DNA of 64,000 bases from Phormidesmis priestleyi ULC007 (GTDB lineage Bacteria > Cyanobacteriota > Cyanobacteriia > Leptolyngbyales > Leptolyngbyaceae): NCBI RefSeq assembly GCF_001895925.1, contig NZ_MPPI01000007.1:62001-126000 (forward strand), written 5' to 3'. This document shows, one piece after another, positions 27,901 through 36,472 of the stretch. The stretch's first letter is position 1; each line of letters begins with the position of its first letter. A model generated the notes under the pieces. The model saw nothing but the letters and a program-made list of their open reading frames with translations, did no database searches and had not been told where the DNA came from. The position numbers and the translations under genes are program-made.

Positions 27901-28964
27901 ACCCGATTTTGGGTTGGACGAAACTATTACGCGCTGGCAGGTTGGATCACGTTAAAACGAGTGAAGCTCTAGCCACGATCGAACGCAATGCTAAACTCCA
28001 ATCGCAATTGATCGAAGACTTGCTCGACATCTCCCGCATCATGCAGGGCAAGCTGTCTTTAACCGCGACTCCGGTCAGTTTAACCTTTGTGATTTCGGCT
28101 GCCATTGAAACGGTGCGTTTGGCGGCAGAAGCCAAAAATGTGGGGCTACAGCTTGATCTCGACTCCACGATCGCGCCCGTTTCTGGCGATGTTGCCCGCT
28201 TGCAGCAAGTCGTGTGGAATTTGCTCTCCAATGCAGTCAAGTTTACCCCTAGCGGTGGGCAGGTGACCCTTGAACTGAGGCAGCTCGACCAACTGGCTCA
28301 AATCAGCGTGATCGACACTGGAAAGGGCATCAACGCTCAATTTTTGCCCTATGTGTTTGAGTATTTTCGACAAGAAGACGGCTCGACCACGCGCAGATTT
28401 GGCGGCTTAGGGTTAGGGCTGGCGATCGTGCGGCAAATTGTTGAAATGCACGGAGGAACAGTCGAGGCAAAAAGCGCAGGTGAAGATCAAGGCGCAACTT
28501 TTATCGTGAAGCTGCCGATGGTTCGACAGATAGCGCCGATCGTGCTTGAACCAATCCGCACTCAAACAGACCTAGAAACGCCCTTAGACAGCCTTCAAAT
28601 TTTGCTCGTCGATGACGATACCGATACTCGTGAGTTTCAGGCGTTTCTGTTGGAACAAAGTGGGGCGAGAGTAACAGCCGTTGTCTCTGGTTTAGAGGCA
28701 TTGCAAGCTCTAGAGCGGTTTATTCCTGATCTGATTGTCAGCGATGTGGGCATGGCGGAAATGGATGGCTATATGCTGATGCAGCAGATTCGCTCTCGTC
28801 CACCCAGACAGGGCGGAACCATTCCGGCGATCGCCCTCACTGCCTATGCCGCAGAACTTGACCAGCAAAAAGCACTGCAAGCAGGATTTCAGATCCACAT
28901 GACAAAGCCTGTGGAGCCAGAAATATTAGTTAGAGAAATTATAAATCTGCTTAACTCAATATAA
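24951..28964 (+). CDS. Hybrid sensor histidine kinase (REC-PAS-GAF-PAS-PAS-PAS-GAF-HisKA-HATPase-REC)
   Basis: A 1337-residue cytoplasmic phosphorelay protein. The N-terminal receiver has acidic residues E10/D11, phosphoacceptor D56 and K106. A PAS domain (about 140-250) and a GAF domain (about 255-415) follow, then three PAS/PAC units (about 425-790; DITDRK, NVTDRI and DIDDRK mark their ends) and a second GAF (about 800-955). HisKA has FLAVLSHELRSPLNP with the phosphorylated His at 977. The ATPase has VWNLLSNAVKFTP (N box) and FGGLGLGLAIV (G box). The C-terminal receiver has LLVDDDTDT and D1265. No membrane segment is visible. The signal is unknown; the GAFs lack an obvious bilin-type CH motif. 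The next gene, pyrC, starts 19 bp downstream. Confidence 0.92.
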   Translation: MSTLRFLLLEDNPLDAEMVQTLLLNSAIDFELLRVETRADFVAALETDEFDLILADYALPNFDGISALEIACNLRPDIPFIFVSANLGEELAIETLKRGAIDYVLKQRLGRLVPCVDRALQEAKERRELKQTEAALRQNEAHLRAVAANLPNGAVFLVDHDLRYLLAEGDALQSAGMTSEDLVGKTLWEALDPALATRYEPHYRQALGGEPFSSEHCSHDRTYISHGTPLRNDRGEVDTVLVVSYDITDRKRTELNAEFLAAVSQELVRATRVDEIVKMVGEHLNRYLNTSTCAFVEISEEARQAIINHDWHQNELRSLVGVYPLGEFVTDEFLQAAQAGQTIVVRDVTADSRIVDQQRYAALKIGAEINVPLIRDGQWKFSLTVFHQAPYDWREDEIELMQELANRIWTKLERARAEAALRQSEEQSWNILESINDAFFALDKNWLFTYVNQTAETLLDRAPGDLTRKNFWEEFSGLNGSEFERLHRRVMSDRVAESLTAFYPDHDRWYEVRTYPAPNGITVYFRNVTDRIQAEAELRESEARFRHLADTAPVLIWMSGTDKLCYYFNQPWLDFTGRTMEQEMGNSWAEGVHPDDFQLCLDTYVTAFDARQPFQMEYRLRRSDGAYRWLLDAGVPRFTSEGEFLGYIGSCIDIDDRKSAEAALRESEARFRLVVESAKEYAIFTLDSKGAVTSWNSGAERLFGYQAAEILDCNSRILYTPEDNEWGRNERERQTSLAQGQAENECWHIRKDGSRFWGSGLVMPLQTEAGPQGFVKIMQDKTVQRQAGERFRLLYDTTSDLLATEQPLTLMHNLFSKLSNQLELDYYYQYTVEEKDNRLMLHLRNSEGLSDETAQLIEWIEFGQDICGLVAQERRQMIFDQAQVLAHPNAQRLRAIGGTAYAGQPLIVQGRLLGTLSFASRRRTSFTSEEIDLLQSTCDQMAIALERTNLIRSIQQQAEQLQRANRIKDEFLAVLSHELRSPLNPILGWTKLLRAGRLDHVKTSEALATIERNAKLQSQLIEDLLDISRIMQGKLSLTATPVSLTFVISAAIETVRLAAEAKNVGLQLDLDSTIAPVSGDVARLQQVVWNLLSNAVKFTPSGGQVTLELRQLDQLAQISVIDTGKGINAQFLPYVFEYFRQEDGSTTRRFGGLGLGLAIVRQIVEMHGGTVEAKSAGEDQGATFIVKLPMVRQIAPIVLEPIRTQTDLETPLDSLQILLVDDDTDTREFQAFLLEQSGARVTAVVSGLEALQALERFIPDLIVSDVGMAEMDGYMLMQQIRSRPPRQGGTIPAIALTAYAAELDQQKALQAGFQIHMTKPVEPEILVREIINLLNSI

Positions 28965-28983
28965 AGAATCAAAAAAAGAAACT

Positions 28984-30306
28984 ATGGATAATTTATCTCT
29001 GGTCATTCAAAACGCCCAAATTTTGCTACCCAGTGGCGAGTTCATTTTGGGAGCGGTGCAGATTCAAGAGGGGCAGATTGTGCAAGTTGGGGCAGATCTC
29101 TCGTCGCTCAACGATCGCGTCCTCACCATTGACGCAACAGGGTTAACTTTATTACCCGGAGTCATTGACCCTCAAGTCCATTTTCGAGAACCAGGACTGG
29201 AATATAAAGAAGACTTATTTACGGCGAGTTGTGCCTGTGCGCGAGGCGGTGTGACTTCGTTTTTAGAGATGCCCAACACCCGTCCGTTGACGACGACTCA
29301 AGCCGCTTTAGACGACAAACTCAAACGCGCATCTGAGAAATGTCTCGTCAATTATGGGTTCTTTATCGGCGCAACGGCTGAAAATCTGCCAGATTTAACT
29401 GAGGCAAATCCGACACCGGGCATCAAGATCTTTATGGGATCGATGCAGGGTGATTTGCTGGTAGATGAAGAAACCGCATTAGATCCAATTTTTGCCAAGG
29501 GCGATCGCTTGATTGCAGTTCACGCCGAAGATCAGGCAAGAATTCGCGATCGCCGCGCTCAATTTGCCGGACAGACTGATCCCGCCGTTCACTCACAGAT
29601 TCAGGACAATCAGGCTGCCTTGAATGCAACTCAATTAGCGCTAAAACTGTCTAAAAAATATCATCGTCGTCTCCATATTTTGCATCTGTCCACCGCAGAA
29701 GAAGCCGAACTTTTGCGGCACGATAAACCCGCGTGGGTAACGGCAGAAGTAACGCCTCAGCACTTGTTGTTGAATACAAGCGCTTACAAAACCATTGGCA
29801 CGATGGCGCAGATGAATCCGCCGTTACGATCGCCCCACGATAATGAGGTTCTCTGGCAAGCGCTATTGGATGGAGTCATCGACTTTATCGCCACCGATCA
29901 CGCGCCTCACACCCTTGAAGAAAAGGCGAAACCTTATCCCAATACGCCCTCTGGAATGCCGGGAGTTGAAACCTCGTTAGCGCTGATGTTGACTCAAGCA
30001 GCCCAGGGACGCTGCACCGTTGCCCAAGTCGCAAACTGGATGTCGAGTGCTGTTGCTAAAGCTTATCGAATTCCCAATAAAGGAGCGATCGCGCCTGGTT
30101 ATGATGCCGATCTAGTGCTGGTCGATCTGGATCATTATCATCCGGTATTGCGGGAGGAAGTGTTGTCTAAATGTGGCTGGAGTCCTTTTGAGGGCTGGAG
30201 TTTGACAGGCTGGGCACAGGTGACGATCGTCGGAGGGCAAGTGGTCTACGATCGCGGCAAACTTCAGACAGACGTGCGAGGTCAAGCATTGCGATTTGAC
30301 GGGTAA
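28984..30306 (+). CDS. pyrC: Dihydroorotase, with Gln in place of the first zinc-ligand His
   Basis: A 440-residue amidohydrolase, type I dihydroorotase, interconverting carbamoyl aspartate and dihydroorotate in pyrimidine synthesis. LLPGVIDPQVHFREPG is the metal motif region. The family normally has His-x-His; here the first position is Gln (codon CAA), the second His remains. Other metal-site residues look intact: Lys of GIKIFMGSM (carboxylated Lys), VHAEDQ, RLHILHLSTAEE and IATDHAPHT. It could be a cyanobacterial active-site variant, a non-catalytic pDHO-type partner of aspartate carbamoyltransferase, or an allantoinase/dihydropyrimidinase relative. It starts 19 bp after the kinase gene. 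Confidence 0.85.
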   Translation: MDNLSLVIQNAQILLPSGEFILGAVQIQEGQIVQVGADLSSLNDRVLTIDATGLTLLPGVIDPQVHFREPGLEYKEDLFTASCACARGGVTSFLEMPNTRPLTTTQAALDDKLKRASEKCLVNYGFFIGATAENLPDLTEANPTPGIKIFMGSMQGDLLVDEETALDPIFAKGDRLIAVHAEDQARIRDRRAQFAGQTDPAVHSQIQDNQAALNATQLALKLSKKYHRRLHILHLSTAEEAELLRHDKPAWVTAEVTPQHLLLNTSAYKTIGTMAQMNPPLRSPHDNEVLWQALLDGVIDFIATDHAPHTLEEKAKPYPNTPSGMPGVETSLALMLTQAAQGRCTVAQVANWMSSAVAKAYRIPNKGAIAPGYDADLVLVDLDHYHPVLREEVLSKCGWSPFEGWSLTGWAQVTIVGGQVVYDRGKLQTDVRGQALRFDG

Positions 30307-30331
30307 AGCGCTATTGAGGAGACAAATTGTT

Positions 30332-30694
30332 TCATTCTTCACGATCAACTTCTGCAAGAATATCTCGGATCTCGTTTGCCGAAATGTCGTCTTGATCGGA
30401 CTTCGAGTAAATTGTCAGCAGCAAAATGCTGGTAGGTGACTCAACTTGATAAACCAAGCGATAGCCAGCGCTCTTCCCTTTTTGGATATTACGATTGCGA
30501 ACTCTCACCTTGTAGACCACATAGCCCTCACCTATTCCAGCGATTCTATCTCCTACAAAGTCTCCTTGTTGCAATTGCTCAATCGTCGGCTGAATGTCAG
30601 AGCGAATCCTGCGAAACCTCTTTGAGAGTTGGTACAGTTCCTCCTCAAACTCATTGGAGAATCGAATTGAAACCGCATCATTACTCTGCATCAA
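30332..30694 (-). CDS. RelE/ParE-type toxin
   Basis: A small basic protein of 120 residues of the RelE/ParE fold: ISIRFS-type start, helical pair FEEELYQLSKRFRRIRSDIQ, and the core KSAGYRLVYQVESPTSILLLTIYSKSDQDDI. It is likely a ribosome-dependent mRNA interferase. It overlaps the upstream antitoxin gene by 14 bp, the usual translational coupling of type II toxin-antitoxin pairs. The second Met may be the true start. Confidence 0.8.
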   Translation of the reverse strand: MMQSNDAVSIRFSNEFEEELYQLSKRFRRIRSDIQPTIEQLQQGDFVGDRIAGIGEGYVVYKVRVRNRNIQKGKSAGYRLVYQVESPTSILLLTIYSKSDQDDISANEIRDILAEVDREE

Positions 30695-30950
30695 TCCGAT
30701 CCCACAGTTCAGAAATGGGTCTGGTTTGTCCCGCTTTGGCTTGCTGCAATGCTCTTTTCAGGCTGGCTTTCACCTCCTCGATCGGAGTATCGTCTGGGTC
30801 GTCTACTGCTTCTGCCTTCTCTGGAACCAATACAATCACCCGTACCTGATGGGGATAGTCAGTTCCCTGAATGGGTTGATCTAAAACTAGGTTTCCTTGA
30901 GCATCAATTCTGCCCGTGACTTCGATCGCCTTCATTAACTCATCTCGCAT
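30681..30950 (-). CDS. Antitoxin of the RelE-type pair
   Basis: An 89-residue acidic protein. The N-terminal half (MKAIEVTGRIDAQGNLVLDQ) is a beta-rich, AbrB-like or cyanobacterial antitoxin-type segment; the C-terminal half (IEEVKASLKRALQQAKAGQT) is helical and should wrap the toxin. It precedes and overlaps the toxin gene. Family assignment is from context and composition. Confidence 0.75.
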   Translation of the reverse strand: MRDELMKAIEVTGRIDAQGNLVLDQPIQGTDYPHQVRVIVLVPEKAEAVDDPDDTPIEEVKASLKRALQQAKAGQTRPISELWDRIDAE

Positions 30951-31014
30951 CGAAAGAATGATCGGTTTTGCGAGATCCTAACATGCGCTTATGCTCTGTC
31001 GTTTATAGAACTTC

Positions 31015-31476
31015 TCACAGTGCAGAAATGATGGACTTTAGGTCAAAGTGACCCACGGGATTGAGAGTGACTTGACGACCAGAATCACGATCGTACTCTA
31101 GCCGAATCTCTAAATAATTCTGTGGCTTGTAGGAGAGACGCTCTGCCCACTCGATCGCCACGATTCCTGGCTCGGCTTCGACTCCTTCCCAATAGATTTC
31201 TGGATAGAGGCTGGCGGTTTCAGCCAGGTTCAGACGATAAAGATCGAGGTGATAGAGCGGCACCCGTCCGTCTAAATATTCGTTGATTAGGGTGAAGGTG
31301 GGACTGTCGATCGAGTCTTTAATTCCCAATCCTATGCCGATGCCCTGTACGAGTGTAGTCTTTCCACTGCCCAAGTCACCTTCTAGCAGCAGCACACTGC
31401 CAGCCGAGAGCGTTTGCCCTAGCTGAATGCCTAACTTGCGGGTTGCTGTTGCAGTGGGAAGAAGGAGTGAGTTCAT
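31015..31476 (-). CDS. tsaE: tRNA threonylcarbamoyladenosine biosynthesis ATPase TsaE
   Basis: A 153-residue P-loop ATPase needed with TsaB, TsaD and TsaC for the t6A37 modification of ANN-decoding tRNAs. Walker A is GDLGSGKTTLVQGIG (about 33-47), the family motif SPTFTLINEY follows, and YHLDLYRL and IVAIEWAERL (Walker B-like) are in the expected places. Length fits. Its start overlaps the stop of the upstream 813-aa gene by 4 bp, so both are probably co-translated. Confidence 0.92.
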   Translation of the reverse strand: MNSLLLPTATATRKLGIQLGQTLSAGSVLLLEGDLGSGKTTLVQGIGIGLGIKDSIDSPTFTLINEYLDGRVPLYHLDLYRLNLAETASLYPEIYWEGVEAEPGIVAIEWAERLSYKPQNYLEIRLEYDRDSGRQVTLNPVGHFDLKSIISAL

Positions 31477-33914
31477 TCTGATTTGGGTTTTTGATGCGCT
31501 AAAAGGAACTGGGCTTCGGCGGTGCGATCGCTAGTCGGATATCGCTGCACAAGTTGCTGAAGATAGCGAGGCTGATTACTCAAAAAATAGCTCGAAAACA
31601 GCAAATCATCTGCATAAGCACTGTTGGGGAATTTAACCTGTAACTCAGTTAAAATCCCGTCGATTCGACTTTGGTAAGCAGAGCCGATATCGGGAGAAGA
31701 TTCCCCGGTGTCTGGGTTAAATTGACGCTTTCCAACTGGAACCCCGGCGGGTGGATGAATCCGCGTAGTTTCGCCTGGATCGTGATTTTCCCATTGCCAG
31801 AGAAGCGTCATTGCCACCATGTAAAGCGTTTTCTCTCGCAGTTGGGGCGGCGTTTTAGGATCATCTAATAACTGCTGATAGAGCGATAATGCAACCCCAT
31901 TTTGACTGGCGCTTTGATAAGATTGGCGCACGGCTGACTCGCCTCGTTTTGAAAGGTCACAGACCCACCAATAGCGGCAATCCCAGCGATCGTTTGCCTC
32001 GACTGAATAGCGCTGACTCGTGCTGTAGCTAGTGGGCAAGTGATAAGTTCTATAGCCATCCCAAATCGCGAGATAGCCATTTTTCCAGCCGCCTTCGCCT
32101 GCCCAATTAGATGCCAACTGATAGCGAGAATCAGGCGTGTTTTCTGTTTTCAACGTCAGAAGTTGCTGCCAGCGCTGACGCTGTTCGGTGAGCATGGTTT
32201 GCATTTGTTGCTGAACTTCTGCGGTTTTGTCACCCGTCCACCACGACCAACCTGCTTTGTAATAGCGATCGAGAATTTTGGCAGGCATGACCGTCAAATT
32301 CAAATTCTCGGAGGTTTGCAGCGCTTTGGCATAGTCGTGCGATCGGGCTTCTTTCACCGCTAACGCATAGCGCAACAAAGGCGCAATCTCTTGATAATTT
32401 GGCTCTTGCAATAAAGTCTGAACTTGCTCGGCAGAAAGTCCGACATCTAACAAAGTTCTGACGTGAGGATAAGCGAGATAAAGGGCATCACGATCGCCGA
32501 TCTCACTCGTCATCATCGTTAACCACAGTCGCATTGCTCCCATGATATCGCCCTGATCTTGCAAGCTGTGTGCCAACAAAAAGGTTGCATCATCTGCCCC
32601 CGGATGGTTAGGATAGTGACTCAGCCACTGTTGCCAATCTCGGACTCGATCGGCGGCGGATTTTTTAGCGTTGCGATCGAGCAGTTGTTTCGCACGAGGT
32701 TCGCCCCCAAAGTAGGAGTGTCCGGTCAAATCTCCATACTCGCGGCAACCCTGAATAAATTTGGATTGCGGATATTTTTGTGCCATCCCGACCAGCAGAT
32801 AATAAGCGTGGGCACCGCGATCGATATCATCTCCGCCAAAGTCATAAAATACGCTGCGCGTCAGACTGTAGAGCGGGCGTGAATCTCCATTGAGGATTTG
32901 TTGCAACAGCGTTGATCCTTGCGGATCGTGGTGTCGATCGAGTTCGGCGATCGCCCAGACGCGATCGGGTGATTGCACGTCAGTTGCCAGCGATTTAAAT
33001 AAGGCTTTGGCGATCGGTGAAATCTGCTCGGCTTTGACGGTTCCTAAACGGTTGACCAATAGATATTCGCGTGACGTAGCGGGAAGAGATTGATAATAAG
33101 CGATCGCCGCCTGAATCTGGTTTTGATTGGGTTGGGTAATTTGTTCAAATTTTGTCCACTCAGATAGGTTAGGAACGGGCTTGTCACTACGAGGTTGGGG
33201 CGGAAAAACCTGATCGTATCCTAAGAGATTCACTAAAAAGTCAAAATTGAACTGATTATAGAAAGTCGGAGAATTTTGTGGTTCTAGATTCTGTTTGGCG
33301 AGTTGAATTAGCCGCGATCGCACCTGCGGGTCATCCAGTCCAAATTCTCGCTCCCAGGCTTTTTGATTCTCTGATTCGTAGCCCGACTCTAACAACAAGG
33401 TGTCTAGTTGACTAGTGAGAAGATAGAAGTCAGGTGTAGACGCTCGTCGCTGCAACTGTTTTGTCAACCAAAGCGTCGTGTAAGGCTTGCCTAGACTGCG
33501 AATCCCTGCCATTCCATAAGCTTGTCGAACTTGATCGCGCGATCGCGCATAATACTCCAGCAAGGGATAAGCCTTTGCACCATATTGCTTCCAAACTGGA
33601 TGGGTAAGCTTGCTGTCTCCCCATTTAATCTCGATCAAATCTTGACGGACGGCTTGCAAAATTGGCTGCCACTGCGGATCAAAGCGCAGACGATCGCGCA
33701 TCACGTCATCCACTTCGACCTCAGTCAACTTGACTGGAGAAAGCCCTCCCGCCTGTTTTGCTGCCTCTTCGGGCGACGGTATTTTTTGGTTAGAAGCCGC
33801 CACTAACTTTGCGATCGGCATTGCCGATATTAAGGACAACACTCCTAACGCTGCCCCAGCTTGACCCAACCATTTATGACCTTTCTGACCCGACATACTG
33901 GAACTCTCTAACAC
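31473..33914 (-). CDS. Large secreted TPR/HEAT-like protein of unknown function
   Basis: An 813-residue protein with an N-terminal signal or anchor (after KGHKWLGQAGAALGVLSLIS; Ala-rich end near residue 40). The rest is helical repeats of TPR or Sel1-like type, e.g. AKKSAADRVRDWQQWLSHYP and TAEAQFLLAHQKPK at the end. The architecture resembles soluble lytic transglycosylase superhelices, but I see no catalytic SLT domain. A role in the periplasm or at the envelope is likely. It overlaps tsaE by 4 bp. Starts at Met1 and Met7 (MSGQKG) are both possible. Confidence 0.6.
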   Translation of the reverse strand: MLESSSMSGQKGHKWLGQAGAALGVLSLISAMPIAKLVAASNQKIPSPEEAAKQAGGLSPVKLTEVEVDDVMRDRLRFDPQWQPILQAVRQDLIEIKWGDSKLTHPVWKQYGAKAYPLLEYYARSRDQVRQAYGMAGIRSLGKPYTTLWLTKQLQRRASTPDFYLLTSQLDTLLLESGYESENQKAWEREFGLDDPQVRSRLIQLAKQNLEPQNSPTFYNQFNFDFLVNLLGYDQVFPPQPRSDKPVPNLSEWTKFEQITQPNQNQIQAAIAYYQSLPATSREYLLVNRLGTVKAEQISPIAKALFKSLATDVQSPDRVWAIAELDRHHDPQGSTLLQQILNGDSRPLYSLTRSVFYDFGGDDIDRGAHAYYLLVGMAQKYPQSKFIQGCREYGDLTGHSYFGGEPRAKQLLDRNAKKSAADRVRDWQQWLSHYPNHPGADDATFLLAHSLQDQGDIMGAMRLWLTMMTSEIGDRDALYLAYPHVRTLLDVGLSAEQVQTLLQEPNYQEIAPLLRYALAVKEARSHDYAKALQTSENLNLTVMPAKILDRYYKAGWSWWTGDKTAEVQQQMQTMLTEQRQRWQQLLTLKTENTPDSRYQLASNWAGEGGWKNGYLAIWDGYRTYHLPTSYSTSQRYSVEANDRWDCRYWWVCDLSKRGESAVRQSYQSASQNGVALSLYQQLLDDPKTPPQLREKTLYMVAMTLLWQWENHDPGETTRIHPPAGVPVGKRQFNPDTGESSPDIGSAYQSRIDGILTELQVKFPNSAYADDLLFSSYFLSNQPRYLQQLVQRYPTSDRTAEAQFLLAHQKPKSE

Positions 33915-33998
33915 CTACCTCCAGAGAATCATGAGGGATTATACAGAGTCCAGAAAGTTGTTACAGAAGTTGTTCAGAAGTCGAAACCTGAAACCTGT

Positions 33999-35372
33999 TC
34001 AAGATTCTCGCGATCGTCGCCCATACCAGCGGAGCAACACCCGCGCCAACCGCTCCGAGTCGTGACGCACTAACCCCGTTTCTTCATCTTCGTGCATCAC
34101 GTCGGCCCGAATGATCCGTCGTCCTAGTTTCGTCACTGCGTCTCGATCGACTCCCACCGGGTGAGACTGCTCTTCGGCATAGCGAATTAACGCTTTCGCA
34201 GAAGGCGGCTGCTTTTGCACTAAAACTGCATCAAATAAAGGCTTGCCACAGGCGATGTCGATCGCTCGAATATGATCTGCTACGCTATACCCGTCGGTTT
34301 CTCCCGGTTGGGTCATGATGTTGCACACATACACACACGGAACTTGTCGCTCGGCGATCGCGTTCGCAATTTCGGGCGCTAACAAGTTAGGAATCACGCT
34401 GGTGTAAAGACTCCCCGGCCCGATCACAATATAATCAGCTTTATAAAGTGCCTCTAACGCTCTCGGCAAAGCAGGCGGATTGGGAGGCGTGCAGCCAATT
34501 CTCACGATTTTGCCGTTTGCCTTGGTGATGCTCGATTCGCCTTCAATGCGGCGACCGTCTTCGAGTTCTGCCCATAGGCATACATCGCTAAGAGTGGCGG
34601 GCAAAACTTGTCCTCGAACAGCTAGAACTTTAGAACTTGCGGTGATCGCTTGCTCAAAATCTCCGGTGATGTCACTCAAAACCGTGAGAAACAAATTCCC
34701 AAAGCTGTGCCCAACTAATCCATCGCCCGCTTTAAATCGATATTGAAACAGTTCTGTCAGCAATTTCTCTTCGTCTGCTAACGCCGCGATGCAGTTACGA
34801 ATGTCTCCAGGCGGCAACCCCCCGATCTCGCGCCGCAGTCGCCCTGAAGAACCGCCATCATCGGCTACGGTCACGATCGCGGTGATATTGGCGCTCGATC
34901 GCTTTAATCCTCGCAGCAGCGTAGACAGACCTGTGCCACCGCCGATCGTCACAATTCTGGGGCCGCGATTTAAGCGCCGCGCTGTTAGCAACACATCGAC
35001 TAACTCTTCGTCACGATCGGTCATCAACACGTTTGTAATTGAGCCAAACGTGCGAGTTTGCCCCCACAAGATCAGCAGCACTCCCGCGATTAAAACGAGC
35101 GGGCCACTCACATAGCTGGGCAGCAGACGGCTTAACGTTTCTAACAGATCAGCGGCAAACTGCATCAAATAAAAGATCGGAGTCAGCTTTACCCAAATCG
35201 CCAGCCCTAAACTGACCAGCAGCACCCCTCCGGCGCTGATCAACATCCAGCGTTTGACAAACAAACCCGGAGCGAGCCACTTAAACCACTGTCCTAGCCA
35301 AGTCGGAGCCAAATGGCGAGATTCTTGCCTTATTGTCCGCATGGTCTGCTTGAGTAAACGGTTTGTTGTCAT
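33999..35372 (-). CDS. yvcK: YvcK/CofD-family protein with N-terminal membrane anchor
   Basis: A 457-residue protein of the YvcK (gluconeogenesis factor) family, which binds UDP-sugars and influences cell shape and carbon use. The Rossmann signature is [18 protein letters not shown] (about 140); [35 protein letters not shown] and [14 protein letters not shown] are all present. Residues 40-115 form two membrane segments, the cyanobacterial form of this family. It stands between convergent or divergent neighbours, not in the whiA operon known in Firmicutes. Confidence 0.9.
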   Translation of the reverse strand: MTTNRLLKQTMRTIRQESRHLAPTWLGQWFKWLAPGLFVKRWMLISAGGVLLVSLGLAIWVKLTPIFYLMQFAADLLETLSRLLPSYVSGPLVLIAGVLLILWGQTRTFGSITNVLMTDRDEELVDVLLTARRLNRGPRIVTIGGGTGLSTLLRGLKRSSANITAIVTVADDGGSSGRLRREIGGLPPGDIRNCIAALADEEKLLTELFQYRFKAGDGLVGHSFGNLFLTVLSDITGDFEQAITASSKVLAVRGQVLPATLSDVCLWAELEDGRRIEGESSITKANGKIVRIGCTPPNPPALPRALEALYKADYIVIGPGSLYTSVIPNLLAPEIANAIAERQVPCVYVCNIMTQPGETDGYSVADHIRAIDIACGKPLFDAVLVQKQPPSAKALIRYAEEQSHPVGVDRDAVTKLGRRIIRADVMHEDEETGLVRHDSERLARVLLRWYGRRSRES

Positions 35373-35688
35373 TGGTGCTCTATGCCCGGAACGGAAAAAA
35401 GGCAGACCAGAATTTTATAGAAATTACTTGCCTTTGACAGCAGGATAACTCAAGTTTCTCATTCGTAATTGACAATAGGGAAGAAGGGAATCGAGAACAG
35501 AGGAATGCCTGATTTCACTTTGGGAAAAGGAAGAAGAAGGATTTTTGATAGAGTCATAAAGGCTAATGATCAAAATCATCGTCTTGAGCAAGTGGGTTCT
35601 ATGATTAGGACTCATGATGTTCTAAGAATCGCCTTCTCGATCGCCTGTTCCCGATTTTCCTCAACCCTGTGGTCTAAGTCTCAACCGA
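35373..35688. other. Divergent intergenic region
   Basis: These 316 bp separate yvcK (minus) from the MlaF-like gene (plus). The sequence is purine-rich in the middle. An open frame of 75 codons crosses it but has no recognisable composition or ribosome binding site, so I do not call it a gene. Promoters for both neighbours must be here, though I see no clear consensus. Confidence 0.4.
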
Positions 35689-36468
35689 ATGAGTGAACCG
35701 TTGATCGAACTGAAGGGAGTTTGTAAAACTTTTGGGCAAAATATTGTCCTAGATCACGCCGATCTGACTATTTATCGCGGAGAAGCCCTCGCCATTATCG
35801 GGCCATCCGGCACTGGCAAATCTACCGTGCTGAGAATTATTGCTGGATTGTTGGCTCCCGATGCCGGGGAAGTCCACGTCGGGGGGCAACTGCGAAAAGG
35901 ACTGATCGAAGACGCAGCCGACCCGATCAATATCAGCATGGTGTTTCAGCAAGCGGCTCTATTTGACTCACTGACGGTCGAAGAAAACGTCGGATTTTTG
36001 CTCTATCAGCGATCGCGGCTGCCGCGACGACAAATTCGAGAACTCGTGGCGCAGCGACTAGACATGGTGGGCTTGTCAGGCATCAGCGATCGCTACCCCG
36101 CCGAACTCTCTGGTGGGATGCGAAAACGAGTCAGCTTTGCCCGTGCCATCATGTCAAACCCCCACAACCCAAAGGATACGCCAGACATGCTACTCTACGA
36201 TGAGCCAACGGCGGGGCTTGACCCGATCGCCTCGACTGTGATCGAAAATTTGGTCAGGCATCTCAACAGGCAGGGCGGCTGCCAAAGCTATGTGATGGTG
36301 ACTCACCAAGAAAGCACAATTCGTCGAACTGCCGATCGAATCCTCTTTCTTCATCAAGGTAAGGTGCAGTGGCAGGGCAAAGTTCACGAGCTTGACAGCA
36401 CTGATAATCCACTGATCCGCCAGTTTTTAAGCGGTAGTGTAGAAGGACCCATACAGGTGATTGGATAA
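35689..36468 (+). CDS. MlaF-type ABC transporter ATP-binding protein
   Basis: A 259-residue ABC ATPase: Walker A GPSGTGKSTVLRII, Q-loop MVFQQAALFDSLTV, signature LSGGMRKRVSFARAI, Walker B MLLYDEPTAGLDP, His-switch VTHQES. The details (QQAALFDSLTVEENVGF) are those of MlaF/TTG2A proteins that drive MCE-type lipid transport between the two envelope membranes. The MCE protein gene starts 4 bp downstream. The permease (MlaE-like) is not in this window. Confidence 0.9.
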   Translation: MSEPLIELKGVCKTFGQNIVLDHADLTIYRGEALAIIGPSGTGKSTVLRIIAGLLAPDAGEVHVGGQLRKGLIEDAADPINISMVFQQAALFDSLTVEENVGFLLYQRSRLPRRQIRELVAQRLDMVGLSGISDRYPAELSGGMRKRVSFARAIMSNPHNPKDTPDMLLYDEPTAGLDPIASTVIENLVRHLNRQGGCQSYVMVTHQESTIRRTADRILFLHQGKVQWQGKVHELDSTDNPLIRQFLSGSVEGPIQVIG

Positions 36469-36472
36469 GCCT

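Noticed and set aside
35469-35696. A 75-codon plus-strand frame before the MlaF-like gene.
   Set aside because: Low-complexity basic composition, no recognisable domain, and it overlaps the start of a real gene in another frame.
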